Positions 22,536 to 30,742 of a DNA stretch of 64,000 nt are shown here, in pieces (within the stretch, counting starts at the first letter, position 1; the number at the start of each line of letters is the position of its first letter). The notes beneath the pieces were generated by a model that saw only the letters and a program-made list of their open reading frames with translations, searched no databases and had not been told where the DNA came from. This DNA comes from Vulcanimicrobiota bacterium (lineage in GTDB: Bacteria > Vulcanimicrobiota > Vulcanimicrobiia > Vulcanimicrobiales > Vulcanimicrobiaceae). A program made the position numbers and the translations under genes. The stretch lies in assembly GCA_019235995.1 (NCBI GenBank), contig JAFAJV010000108.1, positions 62,001-126,000 of the forward strand. The letters are read 5' to 3'.

Positions 22536-23789
22536 ATGCCGTTCGACTTCGCCCGCCGAGAGCTGCCGCTCGCGGCCCGGATGCGGCCGCGCACGCCCGT
22601 CGAGTTCGTCGGCCAGGAGGAGCTGATGGGGCCGGGTCGCGCTCTGCGCAACGCGATCGAGCGCGACGCCGTGCCGTCGATGATCCTCTGGGGGCCGCCG
22701 GGCAGCGGGAAGACGACGCTCGCGGAAATTGTCGCGCGCTCGACCGGCGCGCACTTCGAGCGCATGTCGGCGGTCAGCGCAGGCGTCGCGGACCTCCGCC
22801 GCGTCGTGAATGAAGCCAAAGCGCGGGAACGATCCGGCAAGCGGACCGTGCTTTTTATCGACGAGATCCATCGTTTCAACAAGGCGCAGCAAGACGCGAT
22901 CCTACCCTACGTCGAGGACGGCACGGTCGTTTTCATCGGCGCGACGACCGAGAATCCTTCCTTCGAAGTGAACTCGGCGTTGCTTTCGCGAGCGCGCGTC
23001 TTCGTGCTGCATCAGCTGTCGGACGGCGATATAACGACGATCGTCAACCGCACGCTATCGGATGCGGAGCGCGGTTTGGGCGCCCAGAACGTGGCGCTCG
23101 ACGAGGAGGCGATGCGCGTTCTCGTCGGCCTCGCCAACGGCGACGCGCGGGCGGCGCTCAATGCGCTCGAGTTCGCCGCCGCTTTGGCACCGCATCGCGA
23201 CGGTCTGCGGTCGATCGATGTTGCGCTCGTGCGCGAGGCGATGCAGCGGCGCAGCACCGGCTACGACAAGTCGGGCGAGATGCATTACGACACGATCAGC
23301 GCGTTCATAAAGTCCATCCGGGCGAGCGATCCGGACGCGGCGCTCTACTGGCTCGCCCGCATGATCGACGGCGGCGAAGACCCGCTCTTCATCGCGCGCC
23401 GGCTCGTCATTGCGGCGTCGGAAGACATCGGGCTCGCCGACTCAAACGGATTGAGCGTCGCGGTCGCTGCGCAGCAGGCGGTGCATTTCGTCGGAATGCC
23501 GGAGGGATTCTTTCCGCTGGCTCACGCGACACTGTATCTCGCGAACGCGCCGAAGAGCAACAGCGTCGGCTCGTCGTTCGGCGCGGCGATGGCGGACGTG
23601 CAAGAGACTCGCAACGATCCCGTGCCGCTGCATCTGCGCAACGCGCCGACCGGACTCATGCGGAAGCTCGGCTACGGAGAGGGGTATCATTATGCGCACG
23701 ACGACTACGACGTCAAGCAGCGCAACCTACCGGAAAACCTCAGCGGCCGCCGGTACTATCAGCCCGACAAAAAAAGGCGGTCCGAGTGA
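22536..23789 (+). CDS. rarA: Replication-associated recombination protein A (MgsA/RarA)
   Basis: A 417-residue AAA+ ATPase related to clamp loaders, acting at stalled replication forks. Walker A GPPGSGKTTLAE, Walker B VLFIDEIHRFNKAQQD, sensor 1 GATTENPSFEVN and the C-terminal DYDVKQRNLPENLSGRRYY tail are complete. The ATG at 22536 gives MPFDFARRELPLAARMRP, matching the family; an upstream TTG at 22509 is possible. The stop codon sits in the loop of the hairpin at 23776-23802. Confidence 0.94.
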   Translation: MPFDFARRELPLAARMRPRTPVEFVGQEELMGPGRALRNAIERDAVPSMILWGPPGSGKTTLAEIVARSTGAHFERMSAVSAGVADLRRVVNEAKARERSGKRTVLFIDEIHRFNKAQQDAILPYVEDGTVVFIGATTENPSFEVNSALLSRARVFVLHQLSDGDITTIVNRTLSDAERGLGAQNVALDEEAMRVLVGLANGDARAALNALEFAAALAPHRDGLRSIDVALVREAMQRRSTGYDKSGEMHYDTISAFIKSIRASDPDAALYWLARMIDGGEDPLFIARRLVIAASEDIGLADSNGLSVAVAAQQAVHFVGMPEGFFPLAHATLYLANAPKSNSVGSSFGAAMADVQETRNDPVPLHLRNAPTGLMRKLGYGEGYHYAHDDYDVKQRNLPENLSGRRYYQPDKKRRSE

Positions 23790-23802
23790 TACTCGGACCG
23801 CC
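23776..23802. terminator. 12-bp hairpin at the end of rarA
   Basis: GGCGGTCCGAGT (23776-23787) and ACTCGGACCGCC (23791-23802) form a perfect stem with a 3-base GAT loop; the rarA TGA spans stem and loop. On the plus strand only AGTTT follows, so termination there would be weak. On the minus strand the stem is followed by seven T, a classic intrinsic terminator, though no minus-strand gene ends here. It probably serves as a boundary hairpin for the rarA transcript. Confidence 0.8.
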
Positions 23803-23833
23803 AGTTTCCCGTTGCTACTTCTCGGAGTGTGCG

Positions 23834-23860
23834 TTGGAGCTTCGCACGAACCGATAATAT
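23834..23860 (+). promoter_or_regulatory. Possible promoter for the cysteine desulfurase gene
   Basis: TTGGAG at 23834-23839 and TAATAT at 23855-23860 lie 15 bases apart, just after the rarA hairpin and 22 bases before the GTG start of the next gene. The AT-rich patch stands out from its GC-rich surroundings. The short spacer makes this a weak call. Confidence 0.35.
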
Positions 23861-23882
23861 AGCTGCATACTGTGAGCGACCT

Positions 23883-25031
23883 GTGAATTCGGATCGAATT
23901 TATCTCGACAATGCGGCGACTACTGCGCTACGTCCCGAGGCAGCCGACGCGATGCGCAACGCGTTTGCTTCCGGCGGCTTCAATCCGAGTTCCCTGCACG
24001 CGGAAGGGCGGCGTGCCCGTGCGGTACTGGACGACGCGCGCGATCGCGTCGCCGCCGTGCTCGGGGCCAAGCGCACGGAGATCGTTTTCACGGCCGGCGG
24101 AACCGAGGCAGACAACCAGGCGATCTTAGGCGTTGCTAGGGCGGCGCCGCGACCAGCGCACGTCGTCGCCGGCGCAACCGAGCATCACGCCGTACTAGCG
24201 TCCCTCGAGCAGCTTGCGGCAGAAGGATTCGATACGACGGTGCTCCCGGTCGAGCGCGATGGAACCGTGCCGCCGGCGGCGTTGGAAAACGCGCTGCGGG
24301 AAGCGACTATCCTGGTTTCAATAATGTACGTCAACAATGAAATCGGCACCGTGCAGCCGATAGCCCAGCTCGCGGAAATAGCTCGGCGGCGGGGCGTCCT
24401 CGTTCACTGCGATGCAGTGCAGGCGCCCAGCTGGCTGCCGATCGACGTATCCGCGTTGGGCGTGGATCTGCTCTCGCTGTCGGCGCACAAGTTCGGGGGC
24501 CCGAAGGGCGTCGGGGTCCTGTACGCACGCGAGGGTGTCGCCGTTGCGCCGCTAGTGCACGGCGGGGGCCAGGAGTCGGGGCGTCGGGCCGGTACGGAGA
24601 ACGTCGCCGGTGCTGCGGGCCTGGCCGCCGCGTTAGAGCTGGCCGCCGCGGAGCGCGCCGAAAAGGCGCCGCGGATCAGCGAGCTGCGCGACCGGCTGGA
24701 AGCCGGCATACGCTCGACCGTTCCAGATGTCCGCGTCAACGGCGCGTCCGCCCGCAGGTCGGCCAACATCGCCAATCTCAGTTTCGCGGGAGTCGACTCG
24801 GCGGCGCTGTTGATCGGGCTCGATCTTGCAGGAATCGCGGTGTCGTCAGGCAGCGCCTGCACCTCCGGAGCGCTCGAGCCGAGCCACGTCCTCGCTGCGC
24901 TCGGCCTGGACGACGGCTGGAGCCGCGGCGCGGTCCGGTTCTCCCTGGGAGTCTCGACAACGGCCTTGGAAATCGACCGGACCCTCGCGGTATTGCCCGA
25001 ATTGATCGTCCGGCTCCGGGGGAATGGGTAG
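23883..25031 (+). CDS. Cysteine desulfurase (NifS/IscS family)
   Basis: A 382-residue PLP enzyme releasing sulfur from cysteine for Fe-S clusters or thiolated tRNA. YLDNAATT starts the fold; the PLP Lys203 is in SAHKFGGPKGVG and the persulfide Cys326 in SSGSACTSGALEPSHVL, as in group I desulfurases. The GTG at 23883 gives the normal VNSDRIYLDNAATT start. No iscU, iscR or mnmA is adjacent, so the acceptor is unclear. Confidence 0.93.
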   Translation: MNSDRIYLDNAATTALRPEAADAMRNAFASGGFNPSSLHAEGRRARAVLDDARDRVAAVLGAKRTEIVFTAGGTEADNQAILGVARAAPRPAHVVAGATEHHAVLASLEQLAAEGFDTTVLPVERDGTVPPAALENALREATILVSIMYVNNEIGTVQPIAQLAEIARRRGVLVHCDAVQAPSWLPIDVSALGVDLLSLSAHKFGGPKGVGVLYAREGVAVAPLVHGGGQESGRRAGTENVAGAAGLAAALELAAAERAEKAPRISELRDRLEAGIRSTVPDVRVNGASARRSANIANLSFAGVDSAALLIGLDLAGIAVSSGSACTSGALEPSHVLAALGLDDGWSRGAVRFSLGVSTTALEIDRTLAVLPELIVRLRGNG

Positions 25032-25067
25032 ACTCGAGACGAACGGCGCGCGGCTGGAGGCAGAAGC

Positions 25068-25433
25068 TTGAGCAGTAGCGAGTATGGAAGTCTGATTCTC
25101 GACGTATTCGCGGGCGTGGGTGCGCTCTTGGTGGGCATTGGCGTGCTCGTTGGGATGCTGGCGCTCGCCAAGACGCTGCGGCGGTTGCAGGTGACGCTCG
25201 ACGAGGTGGATCGGCAGCTGGAGACCGTCGCCACGCCGCTGCGCGACGCGCTTGCCCACGTAGACGGCGTGACGAAGTCGCTGCAGGATACCGCAGGCAC
25301 GCTGTCTTCAACGGCCGACCTCACCAAAAGCGCCGTGGTGCCGGCCATCGTGAACCTGGGCGCGACGCTCGGCGGCGTGACCGCCGGTTTACGACGCTTG
25401 GTTACGGGAAAAGACCGACAGACTAGGGAGTAG
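25068..25433 (+). CDS. DUF948 general-stress-type membrane protein
   Basis: A 121-residue protein with one N-terminal transmembrane segment (residues ~9-32) and a helical, coiled-coil-like remainder (LAKTLRRLQVTLDEVDRQLE). It matches the DUF948 layout (YtxG of Bacillus). It starts at a TTG with GGAGG nine bases upstream. Its neighbour is a YtxH-type protein and the rsbV-rsbW-sigma genes follow, so membership of a general stress regulon is a reasonable inference. Confidence 0.8.
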   Translation: MSSSEYGSLILDVFAGVGALLVGIGVLVGMLALAKTLRRLQVTLDEVDRQLETVATPLRDALAHVDGVTKSLQDTAGTLSSTADLTKSAVVPAIVNLGATLGGVTAGLRRLVTGKDRQTRE

Positions 25434-25439
25434 CTTCGT

Positions 25440-25781
25440 ATGGATAAGGGCAATGGCGGAGGCGGAGGTTTCTTCGCCGGTTTTCTTATCGGTGCCGTCG
25501 TTGGTGGTGCCGCAGCGGTCCTGCTCGCGCAGCAGGAGACTCGTGATCGTCTCGCCGGCAAGGCGCGCGAGGCGAGTGATTTTGCGATGGGCGCGACGGA
25601 CGACTTGCGAGGAAAGTTTGGCGATGTCACCTCACAATGGCAGTCGAGTGTGTCCGAACTCTACGAGCGAGGACGGCAAGTCGTTGAAAGCGCGAGGGCA
25701 AATATCGACGCCGCCGTCGCAGAAGGCCGCGAGACGGCGGAGCAGACCGGCGACGACCTTCAACGGAAAGCCGAGGAATAG
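25440..25781 (+). CDS. YtxH-like general stress protein
   Basis: A 113-residue protein: Gly-rich start, one membrane helix (FFAGFLIGAVVGGAAAVLLA, residues ~10-30), then a charged helical tail. This is the YtxH architecture. In Bacillus ytxG-ytxH are sigma-B-dependent; here the same pair sits directly upstream of the partner-switching genes. The biochemical function of the family is unknown. Confidence 0.82.
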   Translation: MDKGNGGGGGFFAGFLIGAVVGGAAAVLLAQQETRDRLAGKAREASDFAMGATDDLRGKFGDVTSQWQSSVSELYERGRQVVESARANIDAAVAEGRETAEQTGDDLQRKAEE

Positions 25782-25785
25782 GAAC

Positions 25786-26130
25786 TTGGACATCAAGGTA
25801 AACGTGCGCGAAGCGCCGGGTGACTGTTACGTCGTCGACTTGAGCGGTGAGATCGACGTCTATACGTCCCCGAAGGTAAAGGATGCCATCGGGGACTTGA
25901 TAGATCGCGGCGTGTATCACCTGATCATCAATCTCGAGAAGGTGCGGTACATCGATTCGACCGGCCTGGGCGTTCTGATCGGCGGCCTCAAGCGTGTGCG
26001 CGAGCATGGCGGATCGGTGAATCTCGTTTGCACGAACCCACAGATCAAGAAAATCTTCGACATTACGGGACTCGTCAAGATCTTCGGCATCTTCGACAGC
26101 GAGGATTCGGCGATGAAAGCCTTGGTATGA
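25786..26130 (+). CDS. Anti-sigma factor antagonist (RsbV/SpoIIAA type)
   Basis: A 114-residue STAS-domain protein. The phosphorylatable Ser58 lies in YIDSTGLGVLIGGLK, at the same number as in SpoIIAA. DLSGEIDVYTSPKV at residues 18-31 is also conserved. When unphosphorylated such proteins bind the anti-sigma kinase and free the sigma factor. The start is a TTG at 25786 after AGGAATAGG; the longer open frame runs into the ytxH-like gene. The TGA overlaps the kinase ATG (ATGA). Confidence 0.9.
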   Translation: MDIKVNVREAPGDCYVVDLSGEIDVYTSPKVKDAIGDLIDRGVYHLIINLEKVRYIDSTGLGVLIGGLKRVREHGGSVNLVCTNPQIKKIFDITGLVKIFGIFDSEDSAMKALV

Positions 26131-26558
26131 ATCAGGCCGTGCAGCACGCGATTCCGGAGCTCGTCGAGTTGCGCATCCCATCGCGTGCCGAATGGGTTGC
26201 GCTCGCACGGCTCGCGGCCGCGACCGTGGCGAACCGGTTGAGTTTCTCGATCGAAGAGATCGAGGACGTGAAGCTCGCCGTCGCGGAGGCGTGCACCGCC
26301 GTGATCCAACACGAGGGTCACGGCGAGTTCATCCAGCTGACGTGCGAGGCATTATCGGACTGTCTTCGCATACGCGTCCACGACAGCGGTCGGCACGGCA
26401 CTGCGGTGAGTAGCGGCCGGCACATGGATTTCGACGAGGCTCGAATCGCAGGGCTCGGCGTCTTCCTCATTCGGACCTTGATGGATGAGGTGAGCTACGA
26501 CGTACATCCGCAATTGGGGACTGACTTGCTGATGGTGAAGAGGTTGGCCGGTCGTTAG
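26127..26558 (+). CDS. RsbW/SpoIIAB-type anti-sigma protein with altered N-box
   Basis: A 143-residue GHKL-fold protein. The catalytic-base Glu54 is kept in VAEACTAVIQH but the N-box Asn that holds Mg-ATP in RsbW and SpoIIAB (EACTN) is Ala58. The G1-like VHDSGRHGT and G2-like GLGVFLIRTLMDEV segments are present. In the known scheme this protein binds the sigma factor or phosphorylates the antagonist. The Asn loss suggests weak or altered nucleotide handling. It is coupled to the antagonist and followed by the sigma gene after one base. Confidence 0.85.
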   Translation: MNQAVQHAIPELVELRIPSRAEWVALARLAAATVANRLSFSIEEIEDVKLAVAEACTAVIQHEGHGEFIQLTCEALSDCLRIRVHDSGRHGTAVSSGRHMDFDEARIAGLGVFLIRTLMDEVSYDVHPQLGTDLLMVKRLAGR

Positions 26559-26559
26559 T

Positions 26560-27363
26560 GTGACCGCACGGGACGACGCACGTCCGGACCGCGAGCGGAC
26601 GCGTGCGCTCTTTACCAAATTCATCCGGACCCGCGAGCGGCATTCCAGGCGGCCGGAACACTCCGACGCCGAGCTCGAGCGCCTTCGTGACGAGCTCATT
26701 GTCGTGCATCTCAACTTGGTTCGTTTTCTCGCGGTGCGGTTCGCGAATCGCGGCGAGCCGCTGGACGACCTCGTACAGGTCGGGACGGTGGGTTTGCTCA
26801 AGGCCATCGATCGCTTCGATCTAGGCCGCGGGGTCGAGTTTACGACCTACGCGACCCCGACGATCGTCGGCGAGATCAAGCGGTATTTCCGCGACAAAGG
26901 CTGGGCCGTCAAGGTCCCGCGCCGGCTGCAAGAGCTCAACCTGGCCGTCAACCGCGCTAGCGACAAGCTCGCGATCGAGCTCGGGCGCAGCCCCACCGTG
27001 GCGGAGCTGGCCGCGCACCTCAACGCCGGCGAGGACGAAATCCTCGAGGCGCAAGAGCTCGGCCAGGCGTACAACCTGCTCTCGCTGGACAGCGAAGTCT
27101 CGGGCGAGGCCGACAAGAAGTCGCAGACGCTCGCGGATACCGTCGGCGTCTCCGATGCGGGCCTCGAACTGCTCGAGGACCGCGCCAATCTCGAGCGCGC
27201 GTTCCGGGTGCTCAGCGGGCGCGAACGCGTGATCATCTACCTCCGCTTTTACGAGTCCGTCTCGCAGACCGAGATCGCTAAGCGACTCAACGTGTCGCAG
27301 ATGCACGTCTCGCGCCTTCAGGCAAAGGCTTTGGAGAAACTCCGCGCCGTTCTCGCCGAGTAG
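26560..27363 (+). CDS. RNA polymerase sigma factor, SigB/SigF/SigG type
   Basis: A 267-residue group 3 sigma factor with regions 2, 3 and 4: DDLVQVGTVGLLKAIDRFDLGRGVEFTTYATPTIVGEIKRYFRDKGW (start positions 26769 to 26900), LGRSPTVAELAAHL (region 3) and SQTEIAKRLNVSQMHVSRLQAKALEKLR (region 4 helix-turn-helix). The GTG start lies one base after the kinase stop. With the antagonist and kinase it forms a partner-switching module, probably for general stress. Confidence 0.94.
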   Translation: MTARDDARPDRERTRALFTKFIRTRERHSRRPEHSDAELERLRDELIVVHLNLVRFLAVRFANRGEPLDDLVQVGTVGLLKAIDRFDLGRGVEFTTYATPTIVGEIKRYFRDKGWAVKVPRRLQELNLAVNRASDKLAIELGRSPTVAELAAHLNAGEDEILEAQELGQAYNLLSLDSEVSGEADKKSQTLADTVGVSDAGLELLEDRANLERAFRVLSGRERVIIYLRFYESVSQTEIAKRLNVSQMHVSRLQAKALEKLRAVLAE

Positions 27364-27437
27364 TTCTTTCCCGGCCGTTACCGCTCGGCACGAAGCTTCA
27401 GGATGACAAAGGGGTCAGGTCGAACGCTGCGAGCGGG

Positions 27438-30059
27438 ATGAAGAGCCAGGAGCTGCGGCAGGCGTGGATCGATTTCTTCGTCGGGAAGCAACACAAGCTG
27501 CTTGCGCCGGCTACGCTCGTTCCGCACGAAATGTCGACGACGCTCTTCACGATCGCCGGAATGGAGCAGTTCGTCCCGGTCTTCCTCGGCGAGCAGCCCG
27601 CACCCGCGCCGCGGGTCGTTACGGTGCAGCGGTGCCTCCGAGTCGCGGGCGCGAAGAGCGACATCGAGAGCGTGGGTCGCACCGGACGTCATGGGACGTT
27701 CCTCGAGATGCTCGGCAACTTCAGCTTCGGCGACTATTACAAGCGTGAAGCGATCGCTTGGGCGTGGGAGTTCATGACGGAGGTTCTGAAGCTCGATCCG
27801 CGGCGGCTCTACGTGACGGTCCACACCGGCGACGACGAAGCCGAACGCATTTGGGTCGGCGAGATCGGCCTCGATCCCGCACGCGTGACCCGCTTCCACG
27901 AAGAGAATTTCTGGACGATGGGCGCCACGGGCCCGTGCGGACCGTGCACCGAGATCTTTTACGACACGGGTGCCGAGCACGCGAGTGGACCCGACGATAT
28001 CGGTCCTAACCTCGGTAACCGCTACGTCGAGGTCTGGAACATCGTCTTTCAACAGTACAACCGCGGTGCCGACGGCCAGCTGGCCGACCTTCCACGCAAG
28101 GCGATCGACACCGGAGCCGGGCTCGAGCGCATGCTCGCGGTCTGCAACGGCGTCGCGTCCATGTACGACACGGATCTCTTCACGGATATCGTCGCCGCGC
28201 AGCCGCCGGTCGGGCGCACGTCGCTTTCCCCCGAGGAGCAACCGGCGCGCCGCAACATCATCGCCGACCATCTGCGCGCCGCGACGTTCCTGATCAATGA
28301 CGGCGTGTACCCGTCCAACACGGATCGCGGCTTCGTCTTGCGGTTCCTCGTCCGTCGTGCGATCCGCAACGGCAGGCTGCTCGGGTATCCCAACGGGTTT
28401 CTCGCCGCCCTCGTGCCGGCGGTCGTGCGTTCCCTCGAACCGGGATATCCCGAGTTGCGCGAGAGTACGTCGCGTATCGCCTCGGCGCTGCGGTTGGAGG
28501 AGCAGACCTTCGATCGTACGCTGGAGCGTGGAATGGCGATGCTCGACCGCGTGATCGAAGAGACGCTCGCGCGCGGCGAGCACGTGATCGGCGGCGGCGA
28601 GGCCTTTCTGCTGCACGATACGTATGGATTTCCGCTGGAGCTCACGCGCGAGATCGCGGCGGAGCGAGGCACGGTCGTGGACGCCGTCGGCTTCGATCGG
28701 CTCATGGCGGAACAGCGCGAGCGCGCGCGGCAGGATGCGGCGGCGAAGCGCGACGTCGTAGAAGTGTCCGACCTGCCCGCGCTGCGCAGCGAGTTTACCG
28801 GATATGACGAAGGCCTGGAGTCCGACGGCGAAGTGGTCGCGCTCTTGCGAGGCGGGGCGAGCGCGGAGTCGCTCCGTTCCGGCGAAGAAGGCACGGTCGT
28901 TTTGAGCCGTACGTCGTTCTATGCGGAGCGCGGGGGCCAGATCGGCGACCGCGGGACGATCGAGTGCTCGGGCCCCAATGTCGCGCGGTTCGAAGTCCGC
29001 GACACGCAGTACATGGGTGAAGCGATCGCGCACCAGGGCGTCGTGCTCGAGGGCGAGCTGGCGGTCGGCGAGCGCGTGCGCACGAGCGTTTCCGAACGAT
29101 GGCGGCGAGAGATCCGCCGCCATCATACGTCGGCGCACCTGTTGCAGCGCGCGCTCAAGGACGTCCTGGGCGAGGAGGTCAATCAGGCCGGCTCGTGGGT
29201 CGGCATCGACCGCATGCGCTTCGACTTTCGCTGGCCCGGCGGGGCGCTGACGCAAGCGCAGAAGCGGGACGTCGCCCACCGCGTCAACGCGATGATCCGC
29301 GACGATTCGCACCTCGTCACGCGCGTGCTCCCGCCCGACGAGGCCAAGAAGACCGGCGCGATCTGGATGGCAGGTGAGAAATACGGCGACATGATTCGCG
29401 TGGTCCAGGCCGGTCCTTCCATCGAATTCTGTGGCGGCACGCATTCGCACACGACCGGAGAGCTCGGTATGTTCGTGATCCTCTCCGAATTCTCGATCGG
29501 GAGCGGCATACGCCGAATCGAGTCCTGCGTGTCCGATGCCGCGGAAGAGTACGTCGCCAAGCAGTCCGACTTGATCGGAACCCTTGCCTCGACGCTCGCA
29601 GCGGCTCCGGACGAGCTCAGCGAACGGGTCGAAAGGATGCAGCGCGACGTCAAGGAGCTGCAGACGGCGCTGGGTCAGCTGCGCGCCAAGCTCGCCGCTG
29701 CCGAAGCGGCGGCGTATGTGGAGAGGGCGCAGCGAAGCGGCGACCGGGCCTTCGTCGGCGCCGTCGTGCCCGAGGCCGACGGCGAGGCTCTCCGCCACTT
29801 GAGCAACGCGATTCGCGCGCGGCTTCGCAGCGGCGTGGTCGCGTTGGCCGGGATCGACGACGGCCGGGTGAGCCTCCTCGTCAGCGCAAGCGACGACCTC
29901 GTAAAAGCCGGAGTGCACGCGGGCAATCTCGTGAAGCTCGCTGCGCCGCTCGTTTCGGGCAAAGGGGGCGGCCAGGCGGCCGTAGCGCAGGGCGGCGGAA
30001 CCGACGCGGGCGGGGCGGAGGCCGCACTGCAAGCGATTCGCGACGCCGTCTTTGCATGA
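27438..30059 (+). CDS. alaS: Alanyl-tRNA synthetase
   Basis: An 873-residue class II synthetase. Class II core: GMEQFVPVFLGEQPAP and RTGRHGTFLEMLGNFSFGDYY region; editing domain zinc ligands HHTSAHLL (HxxxH) and CGGTHSHTTGE; C-terminal coiled coil and DHHA1 domain with KGGGQAAVAQGGG. Length and order are normal. The 74 bases before the ATG contain CTTCAGGATGACA, a word also common in dispersed repeats, but no obvious T-box. The TGA overlaps the next ATG. Confidence 0.97.
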   Translation: MKSQELRQAWIDFFVGKQHKLLAPATLVPHEMSTTLFTIAGMEQFVPVFLGEQPAPAPRVVTVQRCLRVAGAKSDIESVGRTGRHGTFLEMLGNFSFGDYYKREAIAWAWEFMTEVLKLDPRRLYVTVHTGDDEAERIWVGEIGLDPARVTRFHEENFWTMGATGPCGPCTEIFYDTGAEHASGPDDIGPNLGNRYVEVWNIVFQQYNRGADGQLADLPRKAIDTGAGLERMLAVCNGVASMYDTDLFTDIVAAQPPVGRTSLSPEEQPARRNIIADHLRAATFLINDGVYPSNTDRGFVLRFLVRRAIRNGRLLGYPNGFLAALVPAVVRSLEPGYPELRESTSRIASALRLEEQTFDRTLERGMAMLDRVIEETLARGEHVIGGGEAFLLHDTYGFPLELTREIAAERGTVVDAVGFDRLMAEQRERARQDAAAKRDVVEVSDLPALRSEFTGYDEGLESDGEVVALLRGGASAESLRSGEEGTVVLSRTSFYAERGGQIGDRGTIECSGPNVARFEVRDTQYMGEAIAHQGVVLEGELAVGERVRTSVSERWRREIRRHHTSAHLLQRALKDVLGEEVNQAGSWVGIDRMRFDFRWPGGALTQAQKRDVAHRVNAMIRDDSHLVTRVLPPDEAKKTGAIWMAGEKYGDMIRVVQAGPSIEFCGGTHSHTTGELGMFVILSEFSIGSGIRRIESCVSDAAEEYVAKQSDLIGTLASTLAAAPDELSERVERMQRDVKELQTALGQLRAKLAAAEAAAYVERAQRSGDRAFVGAVVPEADGEALRHLSNAIRARLRSGVVALAGIDDGRVSLLVSASDDLVKAGVHAGNLVKLAAPLVSGKGGGQAAVAQGGGTDAGGAEAALQAIRDAVFA

Positions 30060-30742
30060 TGCGTCGCGCTGCGGCGGGCGCGCTGCTCTTCGCGCTCGGT
30101 GCGGCGCCGGCGCAGCTCGACTCGCAGTACGTGTTACGGCACTACGTTCTCGCGGTCCAAGACGTCGCCGTCCCGAAGACCGTCGTGTACTCGTACACGG
30201 TCTCGCAGGTCGGCCCGAGCAACATCGAACAACGCCATCGCGTCTATCGCAGCGGCAGTGCGGTACGCGACGAGATCGTTTGGGTCGACGGCATGACGCT
30301 GCGCCGCAAGATCGTGCGCTTCTCGCACCGCGAGGACCGTTACGCGGTCGGCAGGTTCGCGCCGCGCCCGGACGCCTATCAGATGCTCTTTCTGGGCGTG
30401 ACGCGCGACGGGCGCCACCTGGACTACGTCTACGACGTGACCCCGCTGACGCGTCCGTCCGGCGCGTGGATCGACCGCTTGACGATCGACGGAGAGAACT
30501 TTCTGCCGAGGGCCGTCCACTTTCACACGAGCGGCATCGGCGCGAGCGGCACCGGCAACATCGAGTTCGCGCCGTTCGGTAAGTACTGGATGCCGGTGGC
30601 GGCCGTTGCGCAGGCGCACGTGAAAGGCAAGCCGGCGCGCGAGCTGATCACGTGGAGCGACTACCGGTTCCCTTCGAGCCTGCCGCCCTCGACGTTCCAG
30701 CCACCCGAACCGCTTCCGCACGCAACCTCGCCATCGATGTGA
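30056..30742 (+). CDS. Secreted hypothetical protein
   Basis: A 228-residue protein with an N-terminal signal peptide (residues 1-20) and a beta-rich body containing RHRVYRSGSAVRDEIVWVDG, GVTRDGRHLDYVYDV and ITWSDYRFPSSLPPSTF. The strand pattern resembles outer-membrane lipoprotein-carrier-like folds, but I do not recognise a family. It starts within the alaS stop (ATGA) and overlaps the following membrane protein (GTGA). No function assigned. Confidence 0.7.
   Translation: MMRRAAAGALLFALGAAPAQLDSQYVLRHYVLAVQDVAVPKTVVYSYTVSQVGPSNIEQRHRVYRSGSAVRDEIVWVDGMTLRRKIVRFSHREDRYAVGRFAPRPDAYQMLFLGVTRDGRHLDYVYDVTPLTRPSGAWIDRLTIDGENFLPRAVHFHTSGIGASGTGNIEFAPFGKYWMPVAAVAQAHVKGKPARELITWSDYRFPSSLPPSTFQPPEPLPHATSPSM

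Noticed and set aside
27391-27410. CTTCAGGATGACA ahead of alaS as a copy of the atpD-type repeat.
   Set aside because: Only part of the word matches and there is no palindrome around it; too short to call.
27378-30032. An 884-codon open frame antisense to alaS.
   Set aside because: It is an artefact of high G+C third positions opposite a complete alaS; its translation is Arg/Ala/Asp-rich with no domain.
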